NCBI GenBank assembly: GCA_964425605.1
Contig: CAYRNR010000006.1
Location: 1-64,000, forward strand
Source of the DNA: CAYRNR01 sp964425605
GTDB lineage: Bacteria; Myxococcota_A; UBA796; UBA9615; CAYRNR01
DNA length: 64,000 nucleotides
Direction of reading: 5' to 3'
Shown: positions 30,326 to 37,992 of the stretch, one piece after another
How the letters are laid out: the number at the start of each line of letters is the position of its first letter
How positions within the stretch are numbered: the first letter of the stretch is position 1
Program-made: the position numbers and the translations under genes
Notes under the pieces: model-generated
Database searches by the model: none
Told to the model about the DNA's origin: nothing
Seen by the model: the letters and a program-made list of their open reading frames with translations, nothing else

Positions 30326-30344
30326 CCAGGGGTTCTACCCCTGG
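30326..30344. promoter_or_regulatory. hairpin downstream of VR3, probable DGR target-recognition element
   Basis: Read on the gene strand it is ccaggggt-aga-acccctgg: the stem of the VR2 hairpin with a different loop, 58 bp past VR3. Flanking ggggtcc and ctggcg are also shared with VR2, so the element is conserved although the spacer has diverged. Confidence 0.65.
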
Positions 30345-30390
30345 ACCCCGGTGACGCATGAAGAGATAGAAGAACAAGGGGACAACAGGA

Positions 30391-33300
30391 TCAAGGGGAA
30401 CCCGTGCTCGCGGGACCACACGACACGCGGAACCCGATGACGTCGTACCGGACCTCGGCCGGGTACCAGAACCGGGAGGCCGAACGCAGGAACTGGGCCG
30501 GGCAGTTCCAGCTGCCGCCCCGCAGCGCCCGGAGGGCGCGCCCACCGAACTCCCCGCTCACGTCGTCTCGCGTCCACTCCCACACGAGCCCCGCCAGGTC
30601 GAGGTGGCCGTACGGCCCCCGACCCGCCGGGAAGCTGCCTACCGGCGCCGGACGGTCCTCTCCCCATGCGAGGTCGAAGCACGCCCGCGTCTCGTCCGGG
30701 CTCTGAGCGCCCCACGGGTAGATCCGACCGTCGGAACCCCGCGCGGCGCGCTCCCACTGGACCTCGGTAGGCAGCTCGACCGTCCTCGCCGTCTGCTGCC
30801 GCTGAGTCAGCCACGCGCAGAACGCCACCGCGTCGTGCCAGCTCGCGGTGACCACGGGCTGGCGCGGATCGTTGAACCGGCGCTTGCGCCAGTACGGCGG
30901 CTCGTCGTGCCCCGTCTCCTCCAAGAACACCCTGTACTGGTCGTTGGTCACCGGCGCCTCGCCCAGCCAGAACCCCGGCACCGCGACCTCGGCGGCAGGG
31001 CGCGCGTTGAGGGCGTCCGGATCGCCCCCCAGCGTGAACGTGCCCCCGGGGACCCACAGCGCGCGCATCCCGGGGAGCAGCTCGACGGCACGCTCTGAGG
31101 TGCGTGGACCGGGCACGGCCGCAGCGACGTCCCCCGCGACGTCAGCGTGGGTCTCGGGGGGGACCTCCATGCCCGCCTTGCCGCACACCTGGCGCGCGAG
31201 CGCCCGCAGGTCGAGGTCCTCGTGCTCCATCAGCCCCGCGGACGCGACGGCCTCGGCGATGGCGGGCTCGCCGCGGTCCTGGTACAGGCGCAGCACCGCA
31301 GCCCGATGGCCGGGCGCGGCCCCGTCGTCGGCCACGACCGCTGCGAACGGCGCCGGATCCGGCGCATGCGCCTCGTCGAGGCACTCTCGCACGAGGTCCA
31401 GGTGACCGGCCAGATCGCCGCGCGCGAGCACGGCCTCCATCAGCGGAACGAACGCCTGGTACTCCGACAGGCCCACGGCGAGCAGGATCGGCTCGCGCCA
31501 CCACTCCTCGCCCACCTGCTGAGCCATCTCGACCAACAGCGCCCCGCTTCGCTCGCGCGCCGCGTGAACGGCCGCCAGGTACTCCTGCAGGCCCAGGTGC
31601 ATGAACCCGTAGCGGTCCTGGGCATAGCGCGTGACCACGCCCGCGCCGCGCCGGAGCTGGTCCAGCAACGCCTCCGGGGCCGGCGACTCGCCGCTGCCGC
31701 GCCGGACGCGCTCCAGCACGGGGGACGCGACCGCGGCGAACTCCTCGCTCGTGAGGTCGTCCCGCCGCCGGGCGGTGTGCAGGCGCCAGGCCAGTGACAG
31801 CAGCAGGTCCAGCGTGTCCGCACGCTCCAGCAGCCGGTCCTCGGCCCGCTCCCGCAGCTTGGTCTCCAGCAGCACGTCGAGGCAGCGCGCGTAGAAGTCC
31901 ACGCGGCGCCGGGGGATCACGTGACCCCGCATCACCTGCACGCACAGAAGCACCAGCAGCAGCGGCGTGGACACCAGCTCCTTGATCCGCTGGCTGGCGA
32001 ACTCCTTGCGGCCGAGCCGGGCCACCAGGTCCGCGGCTTCGCTCCGGGCCCGCCGCACGGCCTCGTCGCGCCGCGCGGGATCCAGCTCCAGCGCCCGGCG
32101 CGCCGCGCGGAACCAGGCGTGGATCAGACCCGCGATCTGCCCGTCGTCCAGGGGACGGATGTCCAGGTGCAGGAAGCGGGAGCCGAGCCGCACCGCGCCG
32201 CCATACCCCGCGTAGCGGCACGACACCGCCGCGCGGATGCCGCGCTCGTGCTGGCCCGCCAGCTGCTGATCGAGGTACGCGCACACCTCGGCGCGGAGCG
32301 CCTCGTCGGCGATCTCGTCCAGGCCGTCGAGCAACAGCAGCAGGCGCCCCCGCGTCCACAGCTGCCGGGCAAGCCGTCGCGGGAAGCGAGGTCCCGACAG
32401 CGCGTGCAGCTCCCGGCGGATGAACGTGTCGAGGGAGTGACGGAGGTGGCCCCGCCGCAGCTGCCGCAGCCGAAGCAGCAGCGGGATGGTGTCCGGGGGC
32501 AGGCCCAGGGCCTGGCCCCCCGCGGTCAGCACCACGTGGGCCAGCTTGCGCAGAGCCGTGGTCTTGCCCGAACCGGGCTCGCCGAACAGGACCAGGTGAT
32601 GGTCGCGGCCGGCCACGGCAAAGGCCTTCTCCGGCGTAATCTCCTGGCCCTGCAGCCCCATGGCCTCGGCGATGTGCCGCGGCTCGCCGCTTTCCACGTC
32701 GCCACCCAGCCATCGCGGAGGCCGTGCGGACAGCCCCAGTGGCACGTAGATCTCGTCGAGCGGGAAGCTCGGTCCGCCGGCTCCCACGCCGATCAACTCC
32801 ACTTCGGTGATCTCGGTACGGGCGAACAAGCGGAGGTCGGACTCGACGCGTGGGGCGGGGCCAGGGGATCGGGTCGGGCTCTGCCGGGGGGACGCAGTGG
32901 GCGGATGCCCGCCGCTCTTTGTAGTCGAGATGTTTCCCGATGTGTCTTTCGGACGAAGAACGAACGATCGCCTGGCATCGAGCTCGTACCGACCATCGGC
33001 GGCGAACGCATAGCTGTTGTGTCCACGAAGAACGCGGCGTCGTGGCCAGATGCGCAGCTCGCCGTTTTCCTGGAGCGAGCCCAGACCATACCCGAACGAG
33101 CGGGTCTCGGCCGACTTTCCGAGGCCCTCCACTCCGAACAACGAAGGGACCTCCAGGTAGCAGCGAGCCGCGGCGCCGAACTCCGAAGAAGCGATCGAGC
33201 GTCCAGCGTGCTCGTGACCGAACAAGCACGCCGCGAATCGCGCCGCCGGACCTGTGGGGTAGACGTGGGACTCGAACTCCACGCGAGCCGTGGGGGACAG

Positions 33301-34071
33301 CCAATCCACCGGATGATGCATCAGCAGCAAGGCCTGATTGCACCAGTCTGCGACGTTGATGAGCCGCCCGTCGTCGCCGCTCATCGCCGCCTGGTACTGC
33401 TGCGGCGCCAGCACCAGCGCGCCCTTGAACTCGTCGTCACGCTCGCTGCCGGTGTACTGTACCCAGGCGGAGTTGAGGCCCACGATGCCCACCTTCAGGC
33501 GGTTACTGACCTCGAACCTCAGGCGGAAGTCGCCCGGAAAGAAGGAGGGCTGGTACTCGATGTCCGGGTCTGCGTCCAGCTCCGGGTCGATGTGGGTTCC
33601 GCGCCATTGTTCGTATGCCCCGAACAGCGGCGCGATGGGGGACGGATCGCGTTGCTCCCACAGCGTCTTGCGCAGGGACGCCACCTCGGGCGTCTCGTAG
33701 CGCCCCAACATAGCGTATCGCCACTCCTCACCAGTGGGCCACGCCACGTCGTGGTTGCCCGGCACTGGGACCACCGGGGGCCTGGCTCCCTCGCAAGCCG
33801 CGGCGATCCGCGCCCGAAGCTCGTCCAGGAACGGGTTGACCTTGTCTGTGTACTCGGACGCCTCGCCGCTGTACGCCAGATCACCGGTGAGCAGCACCAG
33901 ATGCAACGGCCCTCCGACGCTCCGGAGCGTCTGCTGCAAGTCGCTCCAGAACTCCTCCTGCGCTTGCAGCCACAGGCGCTCGCCCGGCTGTCCCAGGTGT
34001 AGATCGGAGATGTGCAACCAACGAAAGGTCTCGTCAGCCGGTTCACTCATCCGCGAGGGTTTCCGAGGCAT
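30391..34071 (-). CDS. calcineurin-like phosphoesterase - NACHT NTPase - FGE-sulfatase-like protein (DGR target 3)
   Basis: The frame is open to 34218; the ATG at 34071 with GGAGGAGGTG upstream is chosen, giving 1226 residues. The phosphoesterase keeps its metal motifs: ISDLHLG (D23, H25), LTGDLAYSG (D64), PGNHDV (N107, H108), MHHPVDW and GHEHAG. NACHT has Walker A GEPGSGKTT (~497) and Walker B LLLLDGLDEI (~577). Helical repeats lead to the FGE-sulfatase/C-type-lectin-like domain from ~1000, ending in VR3 and SCGPASTGSP. It lies directly upstream of the VR3 hairpin and the DGR operon. Probably a STAND receptor with a nuclease or phosphatase-type effector; inferred from architecture. Confidence 0.92.
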   Translation of the reverse strand: MPRKPSRMSEPADETFRWLHISDLHLGQPGERLWLQAQEEFWSDLQQTLRSVGGPLHLVLLTGDLAYSGEASEYTDKVNPFLDELRARIAAACEGARPPVVPVPGNHDVAWPTGEEWRYAMLGRYETPEVASLRKTLWEQRDPSPIAPLFGAYEQWRGTHIDPELDADPDIEYQPSFFPGDFRLRFEVSNRLKVGIVGLNSAWVQYTGSERDDEFKGALVLAPQQYQAAMSGDDGRLINVADWCNQALLLMHHPVDWLSPTARVEFESHVYPTGPAARFAACLFGHEHAGRSIASSEFGAAARCYLEVPSLFGVEGLGKSAETRSFGYGLGSLQENGELRIWPRRRVLRGHNSYAFAADGRYELDARRSFVLRPKDTSGNISTTKSGGHPPTASPRQSPTRSPGPAPRVESDLRLFARTEITEVELIGVGAGGPSFPLDEIYVPLGLSARPPRWLGGDVESGEPRHIAEAMGLQGQEITPEKAFAVAGRDHHLVLFGEPGSGKTTALRKLAHVVLTAGGQALGLPPDTIPLLLRLRQLRRGHLRHSLDTFIRRELHALSGPRFPRRLARQLWTRGRLLLLLDGLDEIADEALRAEVCAYLDQQLAGQHERGIRAAVSCRYAGYGGAVRLGSRFLHLDIRPLDDGQIAGLIHAWFRAARRALELDPARRDEAVRRARSEAADLVARLGRKEFASQRIKELVSTPLLLVLLCVQVMRGHVIPRRRVDFYARCLDVLLETKLRERAEDRLLERADTLDLLLSLAWRLHTARRRDDLTSEEFAAVASPVLERVRRGSGESPAPEALLDQLRRGAGVVTRYAQDRYGFMHLGLQEYLAAVHAARERSGALLVEMAQQVGEEWWREPILLAVGLSEYQAFVPLMEAVLARGDLAGHLDLVRECLDEAHAPDPAPFAAVVADDGAAPGHRAAVLRLYQDRGEPAIAEAVASAGLMEHEDLDLRALARQVCGKAGMEVPPETHADVAGDVAAAVPGPRTSERAVELLPGMRALWVPGGTFTLGGDPDALNARPAAEVAVPGFWLGEAPVTNDQYRVFLEETGHDEPPYWRKRRFNDPRQPVVTASWHDAVAFCAWLTQRQQTARTVELPTEVQWERAARGSDGRIYPWGAQSPDETRACFDLAWGEDRPAPVGSFPAGRGPYGHLDLAGLVWEWTRDDVSGEFGGRALRALRGGSWNCPAQFLRSASRFWYPAEVRYDVIGFRVSCGPASTGSP
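30403..30539 (-). repeat. DGR variable repeat VR3 (active-looking)
   Basis: 137 bases aligned gap-free with the TR; 12 substitutions, all at TR adenines (AAC to TGC, TTC, TAC or AGC; GAC to GTC; AGG to TGG). It encodes the last variable part of target 3. It shares the codons TTC TGG TAC with VR2. Confidence 0.95.
30472..32816. repeat. 2,345-bp duplicated segment, copy 2
   Basis: Partner of 19101-21445 in the same orientation. Beyond its right edge the two genes remain related but diverged (LFARTEITEVE against AFALAEITEVE). Confidence 0.9.
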
Positions 34072-34217
34072 CGCACCTCCTCCCCGCCATTGTCCGGAAA
34101 CCGACGCCAGTCGTCCATCCCGCGCTCCAGTGGCTTCGACCTCCCGGTTCTGGACAGCAACGCCCCCCTCAATCGCCGGAACATGCCCGCCACACCTGGC
34201 AGGAACGGCTGTTCGCA

Positions 34218-34245
34218 TTGCACACGCGACGGGAAGTGCTAAAAT
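34218..34245 (+). promoter_or_regulatory. sigma70-type promoter of the XRE-ImmA/IrrE gene
   Basis: TTGCAC (34218-34223), a 16-base spacer and TAAAAT (34240-34245). The ATG follows only eight bases after the -10, so the mRNA is probably leaderless; no ribosome site is present. It faces away from DGR target 3. Confidence 0.65.
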
Positions 34246-34253
34246 CGCACATC

Positions 34254-35354
34254 ATGATCAAGTCCAAGCGTGAACTCGGAAGCCGCATCGCGGATGCGCG
34301 TTCCGCGGCCGGCTTCACCCAGGGCGATCTCTCCTCAAAGATGGGGGTGGATCGCACGGCCATCACCAAGATCGAGAGCGGAGACCGGAAGGTCGACTCG
34401 TTCGAGCTGGCGCGAATCGCCGAGATCCTCCGCCGGCCGATCTCATGGTTCCTGATGTCACCGGCCCCCAACGTGATCAGCAGGCGCCGGGAACGAGGGG
34501 GCATGGAGAAGGCCGCCGATGTCGAGCTGGAGCTGCTCGCGGCCGACGTGGAGCAGCTCGTCGAGATGAAGCTCCTCGAACCGGCTGTGCTCGGAGATCC
34601 GGGAGTTCAGGTGGACTCCTTCGAGACAGCAGAAGAGGCAGCTCGGCTGGTCCGGGAACGCCTCGGCCTGCCCGCGGAGCCCATCGCCGATCTCGTCGGA
34701 CAGGTCGAGCGGCTTGGGCTCTACGCGTTCGTCCTGCCCCTGGAAGCGAACGTCGAGGGCTCCTACGTGGCCCTGGCGGACTGCGGTGTGGCCCTGATCC
34801 AGGGGGGGGATCCGACGGGAAAGCGCCGCTTCACGCTGGCCCACGAGCTGGGGCACCACGTGCTCCAGGACGAGTACTCGACGGAATGGGTGACGGGGAG
34901 CAAGGACGACCGCGAGCGGCTCATCAGCGCATTCGCCATCCACTTCCTGCTTCCCAGGACGGGCGTGCTTGGTCGGTGGCAAGCGTTGAACGGGGATTCG
35001 GATTCCTGGAACGCCGCCATCCACATCGCCGCCGAGTTCGGCGCGAGCTGGTCCGCGCTCTGCTCCCATCTCGTCCACCTGGACCTCATCACGGAGGAAC
35101 AGCGGCAGGATCTCGTGTCCAGTCCACCGGCGGGAGTCGACTTCTACGAACGCGGGCTGTTCATCCAGGACGTACCGCCGAGCAGAACCCTGCCACCGGG
35201 ATTCATCACCGCAGTGGCGAGAGGCTACCGACGACGATTACTGGGGAGGCACCGGGCACTGGAGTTGCTCCGCGGCGTCGTGGGCGACGAAGAACTCCCA
35301 CCGCAGCACGACGTACCCCTGGACGCGATGATCGGCGAGTTCGATCCGCTGTAG
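34254..35354 (+). CDS. XRE - ImmA/IrrE metallopeptidase protein
   Basis: 366 residues from the ATG at 34254. Residues ~5-65 are an XRE HTH (LGSRIADARSAAGFTQGDLS, RTAITKIESGD). From ~115 is an ImmA/IrrE zinc-peptidase domain with HELGHHVLQDE and a downstream FAIHFLLPR. Such proteins cleave or antagonise phage and island repressors, or act as the regulator of a toxin partner. It is followed four bases later by the PIN gene, and it is the first gene divergent from DGR target 3, so it could also control that gene. Confidence 0.9.
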   Translation: MIKSKRELGSRIADARSAAGFTQGDLSSKMGVDRTAITKIESGDRKVDSFELARIAEILRRPISWFLMSPAPNVISRRRERGGMEKAADVELELLAADVEQLVEMKLLEPAVLGDPGVQVDSFETAEEAARLVRERLGLPAEPIADLVGQVERLGLYAFVLPLEANVEGSYVALADCGVALIQGGDPTGKRRFTLAHELGHHVLQDEYSTEWVTGSKDDRERLISAFAIHFLLPRTGVLGRWQALNGDSDSWNAAIHIAAEFGASWSALCSHLVHLDLITEEQRQDLVSSPPAGVDFYERGLFIQDVPPSRTLPPGFITAVARGYRRRLLGRHRALELLRGVVGDEELPPQHDVPLDAMIGEFDPL

Positions 35355-35358
35355 GTCC

Positions 35359-35922
35359 ATGGCCCGATCCCGAACCATCGCTGCGAGTTCCGGTTCGACC
35401 GACGTGGTCTTCGACACGTCGTGCCTGAGTTGCTTCGCACGCGCCAGGCGCCTGGACGTCCTTCGGGAGCTTGTAGCCGGAAGGAGAACAGTCGTTCCGC
35501 GCGCCGTGCTAGGCGAGTTGGAGGACGGTATTGCCCTCTACCCGGCGCTCGGAGACGTGAAAGGCGCTGGCTGGCTCGAAGAGGTGCCCGTGGACAGCCT
35601 GGACGAGCTCCGGCTGTTCGCGGAGTACGCGAGAGTCCTCGTCGCCGGGCAGCACAACGTCGGGGAGTCGTCGGTCCTCGCCTGGGCCGAGGCGCACGGA
35701 GCCATCGCCGTGGTGGACGACCAGACCGCGGTGAACATTGCGAAGGGCCGCGGCGTGCGCGTCCGTCGGACGCTTTCCCTGATCGCAGCGGGGATCCACA
35801 ACGGTGTCCTCGACCGCGAGGAGGCACAGCGCCTCGTCGACGATCTTCGTTCCGGTGGAGCGCGGTTCCCGTGCACCGGCGCCGAGTTCATCGAGTGGGC
35901 GACCGAGAAGGGGCTTCTGTAG
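35359..35922 (+). CDS. PIN-domain protein, probable toxin partner of the ImmA/IrrE gene
   Basis: 187 residues. Acidic residues expected of a PIN nuclease are seen in VVFDTSCLSCF, VLGELEDGI, GESSVLAWAEAHG and AVVDDQTAVNIA, in the DUF3368-like arrangement. The start is 4 bp after the stop of the XRE-ImmA/IrrE gene, the usual layout for such pairs. PIN proteins are metal-dependent ribonucleases; here it may be a toxin or an addiction module stabilising the island. Confidence 0.8.
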   Translation: MARSRTIAASSGSTDVVFDTSCLSCFARARRLDVLRELVAGRRTVVPRAVLGELEDGIALYPALGDVKGAGWLEEVPVDSLDELRLFAEYARVLVAGQHNVGESSVLAWAEAHGAIAVVDDQTAVNIAKGRGVRVRRTLSLIAAGIHNGVLDREEAQRLVDDLRSGGARFPCTGAEFIEWATEKGLL

Positions 35923-36061
35923 GGGCCAACCTGCCCACTCTCTGCCCACACGAGCACCGCCAGAAGGCCACTTTCGCCGTCAGCGGCCGTCGATCGCCGC
36001 CAACCTAACCCGTTGATTTGACAAGAAGATTCCGGATCGCACGCCATCTCCGGAAGACCCC

Positions 36062-36087
36062 GGTTCGATTCCCATGCGTCTCCGCCA
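36062..36087 (+). repeat. attachment-site copy 2
   Basis: An exact 26-base copy of the selC 3' end, including the T loop and CCA, closing module 1. Upstream bases (gaagacccc) no longer match the tRNA. Confidence 0.85.
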
Positions 36088-36419
36088 CCCTCCGCTCAAC
36101 TCCTCGTGATCACTTAGCTTTCGGATCTGGCGGGTTCCGCCACGTCTCCGCCAATCCCTCCGACGACTCGCCCACAGGCACCGCGTGCAGCTCGCCTCGC
36201 CGCACGCGACCCGCGAGCCGAGCCACATCAACCGGACCGCGAGCCGATGCGCGAAGCGACATGGCCGGAGGATTGGGTCGAAGCCGTCGGGATCTGCGAG
36301 AATGAGCCCATCATGAAGAGGATTGAGTTGAACTGGATTTCGGAGTGCCGCTCGTTGGGCGTAGCGCATGACGAGGAACGCACCCGCGGACTCAATCCCG
36401 CCGGCAGGAGCCACTGACC
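36088..36419. other. gene-free stretch after attachment-site copy 2
   Basis: No convincing coding region, RNA or repeat is seen in these 332 bases. Short open frames lack ribosome sites. The promoter for the AlbA_2 gene should lie here; gaatgagcccatcatgaagagg near 36300 is not a recognisable promoter. Confidence 0.5.
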
Positions 36420-37988
36420 ATGCCCCTCCCCATCGACATCACGACCCTCCTCGAAGGCCGCACCGTCGAGTGGGAGCGTCTCGAGTTCAAGAAGGGATGG
36501 AATCCAGTCGACGCGTTGCACACGCTGTGCGCGTTCGCCAACGACTTTCACAACCTGGGAGGCGGTTACCTGGTAATCGGTGTGGCCGAGGAGGACGGGC
36601 GGCCCGTGCTGCCGCCGGAAGGACTGGACCCAGCGTCGTTCGACCGGATACAGAAGGAGATCCTCAACCTGGGGCAGTCGGCGATCCAACCGCCCTACCA
36701 CCCCATCGTCGTGCCCTACGAGATCGACGGGAAGCACGTGCTGGTGCTGTGGGCGCCAGGCGGCCAGACCCGTCCCTACCGAGCCAAGAGGACGCTGGCC
36801 AAGGGCAGCCGCGACTATGCCTGGTTCATCCGCAAAGGATCCAGCACGGTCCGGGCCCGAGGGGCAGACGAGACCGAGCTGCTCGGGCTCGCGGCGACGG
36901 TGCCCTTCGACGATCGCTTCAACCAGCAGGCAGGGGTCGACGACCTATCGCGGGAGCTGATGGTCGCCTTCCTGCGCGACGTGAACAGTGCCCTGATCGA
37001 GGCGGAAGAGCGGCTGACGCTGGAGGAGCTTGGCCGGCAGATGCACGTCGTGGGCGGCACCCAGGAGACCCCCTTCCCGCTGAACGTGGGTCTGATGTTC
37101 TTCCACCCCGAGCCCTGGCGCTGGTTCCCAACCACGCAGATCGACGTGGTGTGGTTCCCCGAGGGCGCGGGCGGCGACCGCTTCACCGAGAAGACCTTCC
37201 GTGGCCCGATGCCCCGCATGGTCCGCGAAGCTCTGGACTATGTCCGCCGCAACTACGTGAGCGAAACGGTCACGAAGCACGCGGATCGGCCGGAATCGAC
37301 GCGCGTGGAGAACTTCCCGTTCGAGGCCATCGAGGAGGCCATCGTCAATGCGGTCTACCACCGGGGCTACGACGTACGCGAGCCGGTGGAGGTTCGGATC
37401 TCGCCCGAGGATCTGGTCGTGCTGAGCTACCCCGGACCCGACCGCTCGGTGCGCCTCGACCAGCTCCGGCTTGGCCGGGCCGCCCCCCGTCGATACCGAA
37501 ACCGGCGGATCGGCGAGTTCCTCAAGGAATTGGATCTCACCGAGGGACGGGGGACCGGGATCCCCAAGATCCTCCGCGCGATGCGGGACAATGGATCGCC
37601 GCTGCCGGAGTTCGACTTCGACGAGGACCACAGCTACTTCCTGGTCCGGCTGCCGGTTCATCCGGAGGCTGCGACGAGTTCGATGAAGATGACTGCCGGG
37701 GTGGCCACCCCGCAAGTTACCCCGCAAGTTACCCCGCAAGTCGAACGGCTCCTGGCATCGGTCGAAGGGGAGAGGAGCGCGAGGCAGATACAGGAGGCTC
37801 TCGGACTAGCTGATCGCGAACACTTCAGGAAGACCTATCTCGCACAGGCATTGAACGGTGGCTGGATCGAAATGACCCTGCCGGACAAGCCGCGGAGCAG
37901 CAAGCAATGCTATCGCTTGACCGAGCTTGGGCGCGCGTGGCTGAAGGGCCGTGGGGTGGAAGACGGAGATCCACCTTTGACGGAGTAG
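36420..37988 (+). CDS. AlbA_2/Schlafen-type putative DNA-binding ATPase-like protein
   Basis: 522 residues. The N-terminal ~130 residues are an AlbA_2 domain (VEWERLEFKKGWN, AFANDFHNLGGGYLVIGV). The middle has the usual GHKL-like C-terminal domain of this family (FPFEAIEEAIVNAVYHRGYD, GRGTGIPKILRAM). After three TPQV repeats comes a winged-helix end (SARQIQEALGLADREHFRKT). Such proteins are frequent on islands and are linked to regulation or defence; the exact role is unknown. It is followed four bases later by the next gene in an operon. Confidence 0.85.
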   Translation: MPLPIDITTLLEGRTVEWERLEFKKGWNPVDALHTLCAFANDFHNLGGGYLVIGVAEEDGRPVLPPEGLDPASFDRIQKEILNLGQSAIQPPYHPIVVPYEIDGKHVLVLWAPGGQTRPYRAKRTLAKGSRDYAWFIRKGSSTVRARGADETELLGLAATVPFDDRFNQQAGVDDLSRELMVAFLRDVNSALIEAEERLTLEELGRQMHVVGGTQETPFPLNVGLMFFHPEPWRWFPTTQIDVVWFPEGAGGDRFTEKTFRGPMPRMVREALDYVRRNYVSETVTKHADRPESTRVENFPFEAIEEAIVNAVYHRGYDVREPVEVRISPEDLVVLSYPGPDRSVRLDQLRLGRAAPRRYRNRRIGEFLKELDLTEGRGTGIPKILRAMRDNGSPLPEFDFDEDHSYFLVRLPVHPEAATSSMKMTAGVATPQVTPQVTPQVERLLASVEGERSARQIQEALGLADREHFRKTYLAQALNGGWIEMTLPDKPRSSKQCYRLTELGRAWLKGRGVEDGDPPLTE

Positions 37989-37992
37989 GACC

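Larger units (their letters stand above)
12791..36087. mobile_element. integrative island module 1, inserted at selC and carrying the DGR
   Basis: About 23.3 kb bounded by exact 26-bp direct repeats of the tRNA-Sec 3' end. It contains a tyrosine recombinase, an excisionase-like gene, three XRE-type regulators, the DGR with its three target genes, an ImmA/IrrE-PIN pair and a radical SAM gene. No conjugation or phage structural genes are seen, so it is a non-self-transmissible island or a decayed integrative element. Confidence 0.8.

Noticed and set aside
37710..37741. 15-bp triple repeat (TPQV) as a mobile-element footprint
   Set aside because: It is in frame, codes a linker before the winged helix, and has no flanking duplication.
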